Below are positions 1-4,526 of a DNA stretch of 6,148 nt, in pieces (position 1 is the stretch's first letter; each line of letters opens with the position of its first letter). The stretch comes from Chlamydiota bacterium (GTDB lineage: Bacteria > Chlamydiota > Chlamydiia > Chlamydiales > Simkaniaceae): positions 1-6,148 of the forward strand of contig JAKQGT010000061.1 in NCBI GenBank assembly GCA_029556005.1, in the 5' to 3' direction. Made by a program: the position numbers and the translations under genes. The notes under the pieces were generated by a model. The model made no database searches and was not told the origin of the DNA. It saw nothing but the letters and a program-made list of their open reading frames with translations.

Positions 1-176
1 TGACTACTCACGACGCCAATCAGTTCATGCCCCTGTCCAAAGAGGTGGAAGGTTCCCCCTTTATTTTGTCGGACGAGTTTTTGCATCTTCTCATCCATGA
101 AGCGAGCTTGATAGACCTTTTCCAGGATCTCAAGACACTTCTTCTTAACCGGGGACTCTAGAAGGGTCGATCCCAC
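1..176 (-). CDS. 2-oxoacid dehydrogenase E1 component, N-terminal fragment (partial at left edge)
   Basis: Open reading frame on the minus strand from a GTG at 176-174 to the window edge; 58 codons are visible and the rest lies to the left. The visible part has a basic helix (EKVYQARFMDEKMQKLVRQN, about residues 19-38) followed by GGTFHLFGQGHELIGV (about residues 40-55). This is the usual opening of the thiamine-diphosphate-binding E1 alpha region of branched-chain 2-oxoacid or pyruvate dehydrogenases, where the helix precedes a 'GxGHE/GQE' motif. E1 decarboxylates the 2-oxoacid and transfers the acyl group to E2 lipoate. The G-Q-G-H-E variant reminds me of the fused alpha/beta E1 proteins of Chlamydiae and Bacteroidetes, but the beta part is outside the window, so the fusion is inference. 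The GTG start is chosen because a GGAGGAG-type ribosome binding site ends 6 nt before it and an in-frame stop (TAA, 182-180) lies just upstream, so the protein cannot start much earlier. An internal ATG at codon 27 would cut the conserved helix. Confidence 0.72.
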   Translation of the reverse strand, partial: MGSTLLESPVKKKCLEILEKVYQARFMDEKMQKLVRQNKGGTFHLFGQGHELIGVVSS

Positions 177-179
177 CTC

Positions 180-1304
180 TTACTCCTCCTCTTTCTTCTT
201 AGGAGTCCGCTTAATCTGAGTCACCTGTTTAATCCCGGCTTGGCGTTTCTTCTGCAACATTTCTTGAATTTCTTCTTTCTCTTTAGGAGGCCGCCCCCGC
301 TTTTTGGGCAGAAGTCCTTTAGCAATATCACTAATCTTCCCTTTCTTGGGCTCGGTTTGAGTGACTCTGCTACTAACCGCATCAATCAAACGCTCTTCTG
401 CTTCAATCCCTAGGCCATCAGAAGCTTTTAAGCGATCGGATAAGTGGCGCAGAGATTCGAGACGCTGAGAAAGAGCTTCTAGTTTAGAATCAATTTTAAC
501 ACGGGAGCTTCCTCGCAAGCTTGCAATGAGCTGAGCCTCTGTATCAAATTTCGCAGAGAACGTCACAGAAGTGCTCGTAAAGTCGGGCATAAAGAGAAAA
601 GCCCGCGCAGCTGGAGGAACGGTTTTATAAATATCCACCGTATACTGGGGTTCAACTTCGACTTTCGTCGCTTGTTTAGGGGGACGTCCCCGTTTCGGCC
701 TCGGATTGAGGGCCTCACTGGAATAATAGGTCTTCGACTTAGCAACAATCGCATCACGCGCATTTTGAACGTCTTTAGGTACTTTGACTTCAAATAATTG
801 GTGCTTCACTTTTTCAAGAGCATTTTTCGTGATTTCGAGGTCTTCCTCAAAGACAAACCGGATATCCCGATTACGGAGCCACTCAATAATGCGGATACGT
901 GAGCGTTCATGGTAATATTGTTGCCACTTCTCTAGCTCTGTCAAGTGATCATAAATGAACTCTAGAAAGTTTTCACGAGCCTCTTTTGATCCAATAATAT
1001 CCAGGAGTTTTTCTTTCGTATCAATATCATAGACTTTCTCATTGACGAATCCTTCCATAAACTTCTTCGTTTCATAGTAGGTCATCTTAGGAATCAGACA
1101 AAAGCGGTCTCCATTGTCCTTGAGTTCTTTCTCTAAAAGATCAAGGTCCTCTAAGTTTTTGTCTAAGTCTGCAAAAATGATAAATCCCTCAATGAGATCA
1201 AGATAAAAATCTCGCTCATCATCTGATTTTGCAAAAGCATCCATCAAACGGTGAAAGCGCAAAATCAGGGGACATTGGGGTTCAGGGTGTGTCGTTTTAG
1301 CCAT
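180..1304 (-). CDS. UPF0158-like protein with two AT-hook motifs
   Basis: Protein of 374 aa, rich in charged residues, with no signal peptide or membrane segment, so probably cytoplasmic and nucleoid-associated. Two AT-hook cores are directly visible: RPKRGRPPK at residues 202-210 and PKKRGRPPK at 333-341. AT-hooks bind the minor groove of AT-rich DNA. The tail is very basic and then ends in three glutamates. The N-terminal part (about residues 30-160), with its FLEFIYDHLTELEKW and RIRIIEWLRNRDIRFVF stretches, resembles from memory the uncharacterised UPF0158 family known from Chlamydia; I am only moderately sure. A helical, Leu-rich stretch (about 272-312) separates the two hooks and may be a coiled coil. 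The ATG at 1304 is supported by AAAGGA 7 nt upstream. The gene lies immediately upstream of, and in frame with, the E1 gene, suggesting one transcript. The role is unknown; a DNA-architectural or regulatory function is inference from the hooks alone. Confidence 0.85.
   Translation of the reverse strand: MAKTTHPEPQCPLILRFHRLMDAFAKSDDERDFYLDLIEGFIIFADLDKNLEDLDLLEKELKDNGDRFCLIPKMTYYETKKFMEGFVNEKVYDIDTKEKLLDIIGSKEARENFLEFIYDHLTELEKWQQYYHERSRIRIIEWLRNRDIRFVFEEDLEITKNALEKVKHQLFEVKVPKDVQNARDAIVAKSKTYYSSEALNPRPKRGRPPKQATKVEVEPQYTVDIYKTVPPAARAFLFMPDFTSTSVTFSAKFDTEAQLIASLRGSSRVKIDSKLEALSQRLESLRHLSDRLKASDGLGIEAEERLIDAVSSRVTQTEPKKGKISDIAKGLLPKKRGRPPKEKEEIQEMLQKKRQAGIKQVTQIKRTPKKKEEE
183..191 (-). promoter_or_regulatory. 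Shine-Dalgarno of the E1 gene inside the last codons of the upstream gene
   Basis: On the minus strand the last three sense codons of the 374-aa gene read GAGGAGGAG (Glu-Glu-Glu) before TAA. This purine block contains AGGAG ending 6 nt before the GTG at 176. It fixes the GTG as the start of the E1 gene and implies translational coupling: ribosomes finishing the upstream gene stand on the E1 initiation region. Confidence 0.55.
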
Positions 1305-1330
1305 GAAAAAATCCTTTCAATAAAGGCATC

Positions 1331-1359
1331 ATGGTATCAAGAAAAACTCTTACGTTCAA
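1331..1359 (-). promoter_or_regulatory. Candidate sigma70-type promoter for the AT-hook protein gene
   Basis: On the minus strand TTGAAC (1359-1354) is followed after 17 nt by TACCAT (1336-1331). Each hexamer matches consensus at four of six positions. Transcription would start near 1324, giving a leader of about 20 nt with the AAAGGA ribosome binding site. It is a weak match, favoured by position and spacing. Confidence 0.3.
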
Positions 1360-1390
1360 GTAAATGGATAAAAATAGATCCTATTTGCTA

Positions 1391-1550
1391 TACTCAAACA
1401 ACTTTAAAAATTAGATTTTCGGCTGCGCCAAAGCACCGCAATTCGTCGATCTTAAGTGACCTCATATTCTTAATATTAGGTCTCTTAAGATCGGCACATT
1501 TCGAAAACTTCCGCGCTCGACCAAAACAAATTTTTAAGGTTGTTTGAGTA
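1391..1550. mobile_element. MITE-like near-palindromic element with TA ends
   Basis: A 160-bp near-palindrome centred at about 1470. The outer arms 1391-1412 and 1529-1550 are inverted repeats of 22 bp with a single mismatch, starting TACTCAAACAAC. The inner arms 1447-1462 and 1478-1493 (CGATCTTAAG core) pair over 16 bp with one mismatch, and between them ATATT-CTT-AATAT continues the symmetry. Only the two middle segments (about 1413-1446 and 1494-1528) have diverged. If the inverted repeats are taken as CTCAAAC...GTTTGAG, both ends are flanked by TA, the target duplication used by IS630/Tc1-mariner-type transposases. There is no transposase inside; the small frames that cross it on both strands translate into similar-looking peptides because of the symmetry and are not genes. 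The element fills most of the region between the divergent AT-hook and serS genes, ending 33 bp before the serS start. The IS630 relation and multi-copy nature are inference. Confidence 0.7.
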
Positions 1551-1583
1551 TTAAGATTTAGGATTTTAAACAGTGGAAAAAAA

Positions 1584-2861
1584 ATGCTAGATATCAAGCT
1601 AATTCGTGAAAATCCTCAAGACATTGAAAGGCAACTTAAAACAAAAGATCCCGAAGCTTCTGTTCAAAAAATTCTTCATTTAGATGAAGAAATTCGAAGG
1701 TTAAAGGCGAAGGCTGAAGAGTTAAAGAAAGAGCGCAACCAAAGTGCCAAGGAAATTGGGGAGCGAAAAAGGAAAGGGGAAGACCTAGAAGATCTTTTAA
1801 AATCGGTCGAAGGTGTAGGAGATAAAATTTCAAAACTAGACCAGGATCTTTCTAAGCTTGAAGAGGAACTTAAATTTGAATTAGGGTGTTTACCAAACCT
1901 TCCCTTTCCCGATGTCAAAGTATCTTTAGACCCTCAAGAAAATGTTTGCATAAAGACATTTGGAGAAAAGCCCTCCTTTTCTTTTGCCCCTAAAAACCAT
2001 TTAGAACTCAATGAAGGCCTAAAGCTTTTCGATTTTAAACGGGGAACCAAAATCGGGGGTGCCGGGTGGCCCGCTTACCGCGGCCTCGGCGCACGCCTGG
2101 AATGGGCCCTCATTAATTTTATGATCGATACCCATGTGACCAATGGATTTGAGCAGTGGATCCCCCCTCTAGTGGGGCGCTCAGATATTCTGTTTGGATC
2201 GGCCAACCTCCCCAAATTCGAAGATCAACTCTACAAAATTCAGGATAAAGAGGATGTCCTCTACCTGATCCCCACAGCGGAAGCTGTACTGAATGGTCTC
2301 CATTTTGATGAGATCATCGATCGAGAGGCTCTTCCCCTAAAATACACTGCGTATACCCCTTGCTTTCGAAGAGAAGCAGGCGCTGCAGGCTCTCAAGAAA
2401 GGGGGCTGATCCGCACCCATCAATTCAACAAAGTGGAAATGTTCTGTATCACCCATCCTGAGGAAAGTAGTCAAATCTATGAAGAGATGCTAAAGAGCGC
2501 TGAAGAGATCCTTCAAGCTCTCAACATCCATTACCGCAGGATGCTCCTTGTCACAGGAGATATGTCCTTTGCTTCAGCTAAAACCATCGATTTAGAAGTA
2601 TGGCTTCCGGGACAAAACCGCTACTATGAAGTGTCATCGATCTCTAACTGTACCGATTTCCAAGCCCGCCGCTCGAAAATGCGCTTTAAGGCAGGAAATG
2701 ATAAACCGGAATTTGTTCACACCTTAAATGGGTCGGGACTCGCTACCTCGCGCCTCATGGTCGCTCTTCTGGAAAATAACCAAAAAGAAGACGGTAGTGT
2801 GACACTTCCTACCGTCTTGCATAAATACCTAGAGGGACTTAGGGAACTTACTCCTCTCTAA
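1584..2861 (+). CDS. serS: Seryl-tRNA synthetase
   Basis: Class II aminoacyl-tRNA synthetase of 425 aa, the usual length, which activates serine with ATP and charges tRNA-Ser (and tRNA-Sec where present) in the cytoplasm. Residues 1-100 form the Lys/Glu-rich antiparallel coiled-coil arm that holds the long variable arm of tRNA-Ser. The catalytic domain follows: TAEAVLNGLH (231-240, serine-binding TxE), motif 2 with FRREAG at 261-266 through the RTHQFNKVEMF segment (277-287), the EVSSISNCTDFQARR stretch (349-363), and motif 3 GSGLATSRLMVALLEN (383-398) with its conserved Arg390. All expected signatures are present, so the gene looks intact. The ATG at 1584 matches the family N-terminus (MLDIKLIREN); the ribosome binding site is weak (GTGGA, then A-rich). 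The leader is short because the palindromic element ends at 1550. The last 14 bp overlap, tail to tail, the 205-aa gene on the other strand, and the 3' end also carries that gene's terminator hairpin. No plus-strand terminator is visible directly after the stop. Confidence 0.97.
   Translation: MLDIKLIRENPQDIERQLKTKDPEASVQKILHLDEEIRRLKAKAEELKKERNQSAKEIGERKRKGEDLEDLLKSVEGVGDKISKLDQDLSKLEEELKFELGCLPNLPFPDVKVSLDPQENVCIKTFGEKPSFSFAPKNHLELNEGLKLFDFKRGTKIGGAGWPAYRGLGARLEWALINFMIDTHVTNGFEQWIPPLVGRSDILFGSANLPKFEDQLYKIQDKEDVLYLIPTAEAVLNGLHFDEIIDREALPLKYTAYTPCFRREAGAAGSQERGLIRTHQFNKVEMFCITHPEESSQIYEEMLKSAEEILQALNIHYRRMLLVTGDMSFASAKTIDLEVWLPGQNRYYEVSSISNCTDFQARRSKMRFKAGNDKPEFVHTLNGSGLATSRLMVALLENNQKEDGSVTLPTVLHKYLEGLRELTPL
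2782..2818 (-). terminator. Intrinsic terminator of the 205-aa gene, inside serS coding sequence
   Basis: A perfect 10-bp stem, AAGACGGTAG (2788-2797) and CTACCGTCTT (2809-2818), with an 11-nt loop. On the minus strand it is followed by CTTTTTGG (the A5 run at 2782-2786 on plus), the stem plus U-tract order of a rho-independent terminator. It begins about 30 nt after the stop of the minus-strand gene ending at 2848. On the plus strand no U-tract follows, so it should not stop serS transcription. The same bases encode serS residues near 402-412. Confidence 0.65.
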
Positions 2862-3465
2862 CTTTCAAGTTAAACCAGGTGGAAATTGCAGGAAGATACT
2901 TGTTCACTTCTTGAATACTAATCACTCCATCAGCTGCTTTCGCAGTTTCCATAATCTTGACAAGTCCCCCATTCACATCTTCAGAGAGGAAACGGCTACT
3001 ACTCAAAAGAAAGGTCGAAGACAAAATCCCTCGACTATAATCATCTACATGCTTGATATAATCGTCCCAAGCAACATTCGGATTGTGTTCTTTACCCCGC
3101 CATTCAAAGTAATAGTACTCCTTATAGGTCAAAGCAAAGGTAACAAAAAGATCAAAGGTAAAAAAAGCTGAAATAAACGTGGTCACCTTAAAAATGGAAG
3201 AAAAAATCGGTGTATTCTTAGCAACCAGGTAATTGGCACAGGTTGCCAGTGCAGAAGACCAAAAGAGATATTTGATTGGTTGCATAACATGAAGAACCAA
3301 ATTAGAGATTGCTCGAGCATCGGCTGAACCCGTCTCATTAAACGCCTTTAAAACAGGAGTTGCATCGTCTTGAACCGTTTTAGCAAGGTCTCTGATTTGA
3401 GGACTCACATATTCAAATCCACGGATTAAATAAGATATAGGTGTATTCAGATCCAAACTTACCAT
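2848..3465 (-). CDS. Small membrane protein with paired hydrophobic hairpin; Inc-like candidate
   Basis: Protein of 205 aa that I do not recognise. It has no signal peptide. Two hydrophobic stretches, about residues 64-82 (YLFWSSALATCANYLVA region) and 87-113 (FSSIFKVTTFISAFFTFDLF region), are separated by only a KNTP turn, giving a bilobed hydrophobic block of about 50 residues. This is the hallmark layout of chlamydial inclusion-membrane (Inc) proteins, which are exported by type III secretion; calling it Inc-like is inference. A weaker hydrophobic patch lies at 147-160. Near the C-terminus DGVISIQE (179-186) resembles an EF-hand loop but lacks the first acidic ligands. The ATG at 3465 has a strong ribosome binding site, GGGAGGA, 5 nt upstream. 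A possible -10 (TATAGG on minus, plus 3500-3505) has no good -35. The gene overlaps the 3' end of serS by 14 bp tail to tail. Confidence 0.82.
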   Translation of the reverse strand: MVSLDLNTPISYLIRGFEYVSPQIRDLAKTVQDDATPVLKAFNETGSADARAISNLVLHVMQPIKYLFWSSALATCANYLVAKNTPIFSSIFKVTTFISAFFTFDLFVTFALTYKEYYYFEWRGKEHNPNVAWDDYIKHVDDYSRGILSSTFLLSSSRFLSEDVNGGLVKIMETAKAADGVISIQEVNKYLPAISTWFNLKVREE

Positions 3466-3476
3466 AAAATTCCTCC

Positions 3477-3493
3477 CTTACGAGTGCTTACGA
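3477..3493. repeat. Short direct repeat in the leader of the 205-aa gene
   Basis: CTTACGA occurs at 3477-3483 and 3487-3493, exact copies with a 10-bp period, one helical turn. The first copy touches the ribosome binding site of the 205-aa gene and the second lies near the transcription start predicted from its -10 candidate. It could be a regulator site or chance; only the repeat itself is observed. Confidence 0.4.
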
Positions 3494-3539
3494 ACCCATC
3501 CTATACATCCATTTCCGGTATTTTTTTGTCTTTTCCGCC

Positions 3540-3604
3540 GATTTCTTCTCTTCATTTTAAGTTCTTGTCCCTTGGACAATGTCCTTAAATGAAAAGAAAA
3601 AATC
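3540..3604. promoter_or_regulatory. Imperfect palindrome with operator-like core upstream of the 205-aa gene
   Basis: The core is TTGTCC (3565-3570), CTT, GGACAA (3574-3579), a perfect inverted repeat. It overlaps a second perfect one, GGACA-A-TGTCC (3574-3584), giving three half-sites in 20 bp. Outer arms CATTTTAAG (3553-3561) and CTTAAATG (3584-3591) continue the symmetry, and a pyrimidine-rich left and purine-rich right flank extend it to GATTTC...AAATC at 3540-3604. It sits about 75-140 bp upstream of the 205-aa start. It may be a regulator binding site or an AT-rich hairpin; no U-tract marks it as a terminator. Confidence 0.4.
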
Positions 3605-3760
3605 TTCAAGAAAACTCCTAAAAAATCCCATTAAATAGCTGCATAGGATAGGTTCTTCATTCAGATATGGCTGTAAACTTTAAATTTTCTTTGGATTAAA
3701 GTAAAAACTTTTTGCCATATTTTAGATAGTGTCGTCATGAGCTGGGCATTCAAGAAGTGG

Positions 3761-3847
3761 CTCCTATGAGGAAATTTCAAGGCGACCAATGGAGAAAGCC
3801 CAAATGGGGCTTTTGAAGCAGGTCAACGATGAAATTTTTCATAGGAG
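3761..3847. repeat. 87-bp imperfect inverted repeat with central hairpin
   Basis: The outer arms, CTCCTATGAGGAAATTTC (3761-3778) and GAAATTTTTCATAGGAG (3831-3847), pair apart from a small mismatch. The central hairpin, AAAGCCC (3795-3801), loop AAATG, GGGCTTT (3807-3813), is perfect and shares the same centre, 3804; GACC/GGTC pair in between. The common centre argues that this is one structure, not two chance hairpins. The inner hairpin followed by T alone is a poor terminator. It might be a small mobile repeat or the fold of an RNA. Confidence 0.5.
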
Positions 3848-3896
3848 ATGCTTACACCGAAATGGATTCAAAAGTTGGTTGAGTATAAGTGGAATG

Positions 3897-3938
3897 AAAA
3901 AAAACAAGCAGAGAACCGATTTTGATTGGAAAATCTCT
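3897..3938 (-). terminator. Possible intrinsic terminator of the 150-aa gene
   Basis: Reading the minus strand after the stop at 4002, an AT-rich hairpin (GATTTT at plus 3918-3923, loop GATTGG, AAAATC at 3930-3935, with a few outer AGA/TCT pairs) is followed a little later by a run of eight T (A8 at plus 3897-3904). The stem is weak and the U-run starts about 13 nt after it, so this is a low-confidence call. Confidence 0.3.
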
Positions 3939-4001
3939 TTTTATTTTCGAACTTTATCCACCCCTTTGAATGGAAATAGCATTTCTTCCAAACCAAGCTG
4001 T

Positions 4002-4454
4002 CTAAAAGAAACCAAGAGACTTTTCTCCGTGCTCGGTAACTTCTATGATAACTTGATTCCACATATTCCATTCTTTGGCATGATCTTGAGGATTTTTTCT
4101 CATATCTTCAAGCCAATCAATAGCAAAACTTAAGGAGTCATTTCCTTTTTTTTGAAAACGTTCATTGAAGTATTCACAGAAGTCAATAGAAAGCTGAAAA
4201 AGCATTTTGTCATCTACAACGAGCCCGTCATGCTGTTTAACTGGAGGAGTTTTCATCCTTCTTTCAATAACTTCTTCAAAATATTTATCCGCTGACGAAC
4301 CCATGCAAATGGTTAAAAAGAAAAAATCATTATCTTCAACTAGGTCCTTAGATAACGTTTTTATAGCTTTAGATTTTAAAAAGTTATACCAGAAACTCTG
4401 GAAGAATAGCATTATGACTTGGAAGCCATCTTCTATTGAAATTTTTTCTCTCAC
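4002..4454 (-). CDS. Hypothetical 150-aa soluble protein; possible immunity-type protein
   Basis: Predicted start is GTG at 4454-4452; a TAG five codons upstream limits it, and the only ATG nearby (codon 15) would remove the amphipathic helix SIEDGFQVIMLFFQSFW. A purine block (AGAAGAG) ahead of the GTG serves as a modest ribosome binding site. The protein is 150 aa, mostly helical by eye, acidic and aromatic-rich, with no signal peptide or clear membrane segment. It looks like two helical parts: residues 5-75, ending in a Lys/Arg/Glu-rich helix, and residues 80-150 with FQLSIDFCEYFNERF, a WLEDM helix and a closing EWNMWNQVIIEV segment. Small helical proteins of this style, with one 'F..Y' helix and a late W-x-x-W, are common among bacterial immunity proteins, but I cannot assign a family. 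It is divergent from the large exported protein gene, 72 bp away, with overlapping promoter candidates. Confidence 0.72.
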   Translation of the reverse strand: MREKISIEDGFQVIMLFFQSFWYNFLKSKAIKTLSKDLVEDNDFFFLTICMGSSADKYFEEVIERRMKTPPVKQHDGLVVDDKMLFQLSIDFCEYFNERFQKKGNDSLSFAIDWLEDMRKNPQDHAKEWNMWNQVIIEVTEHGEKSLGFF

Positions 4455-4476
4455 TATTATTCTCTTCTAGTTTTGT

Positions 4477-4506
4477 TTGAGAATAAATTAATATATCTTC
4501 TAGCAT
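4477..4506 (+). promoter_or_regulatory. Candidate promoter of the large exported protein gene
   Basis: TTGAGA (4477-4482; five of six matches to TTGACA) and TAGCAT (4501-4506; four of six) are 18 nt apart. Transcription would start near 4513, giving a leader of about 14-30 nt depending on the start codon. Its spacer contains the -10 of the opposite promoter. Confidence 0.4.
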
Positions 4507-4518
4507 ATTGCAAATCAA
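4490..4518 (-). promoter_or_regulatory. Candidate promoter of the 150-aa gene
   Basis: On the minus strand TTGATT (4518-4513) and TATATT (4495-4490) are separated by exactly 17 nt; the -10 matches consensus at five of six positions and the -35 at four. The transcript would start near 4483, leaving a leader of about 28 nt before the GTG. It overlaps the promoter candidate of the divergent gene. Confidence 0.45.
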
Positions 4519-4526
4519 AAGTCATT

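Larger units (their letters stand above)
3466..4001. other. Gene-free region with several dyads
   Basis: No convincing coding sequence on either strand for about 535 bp between the start of the 205-aa gene and the end of the 150-aa gene. Short frames exist, including a 25-codon plus-strand frame at 3848-3925, but they are broken by stops and lack supporting signals. The stretch does hold structure: a direct repeat at 3477-3493, an imperfect palindrome at 3540-3604, a second one at 3761-3847 and a terminator-like hairpin at 3897-3938. Positions 3605-3760 are AT-rich with nothing I can name. It may be a decayed gene, a regulatory region or an untranslated RNA. Confidence 0.5.

Noticed and set aside
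1251..1597. Two small reading frames, one on each strand, across the 160-bp palindrome, with similar-looking QTTLKI...F peptides.
   Set aside because: The similarity is produced by the inverted symmetry of the DNA; neither frame has a good ribosome binding site and both overlap the ends of real genes. They are not independent proteins.
1584..2861. Visible shift from AT-rich to GC-richer sequence within serS at about 2040, suggesting a recombination mosaic.
   Set aside because: The Lys/Glu/Ile-rich coiled-coil arm favours AT-rich codons and the Gly/Pro/Ala/Arg-rich catalytic domain favours GC, which is enough to explain the change.
2848..2930. EF-hand-like DGVISIQE near the C-terminus of the 205-aa protein.
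   Set aside because: The first and third loop positions are Ala, so the main calcium ligands are missing.
3848..3925. A 25-codon plus-strand frame (MLTPKWIQKLVEYKW...) with AGGAG directly before the ATG; the same frame continues with stops on both sides from 3737.
   Set aside because: AGGAG abuts the ATG with no spacer, the arms of the 87-bp palindrome explain the AGGAG, and I see no recognisable family. It could be a relic of a decayed gene, but this cannot be supported.
3789..4133. A 114-codon plus-strand frame.
   Set aside because: Its second half is antisense to the C-terminus of the more protein-like 150-aa gene, there is no ribosome binding site and the composition looks random.
4207..4470. 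An 87-codon plus-strand frame opposite the 150-aa gene.
   Set aside because: Shadow of the minus-strand gene, with no start signal.
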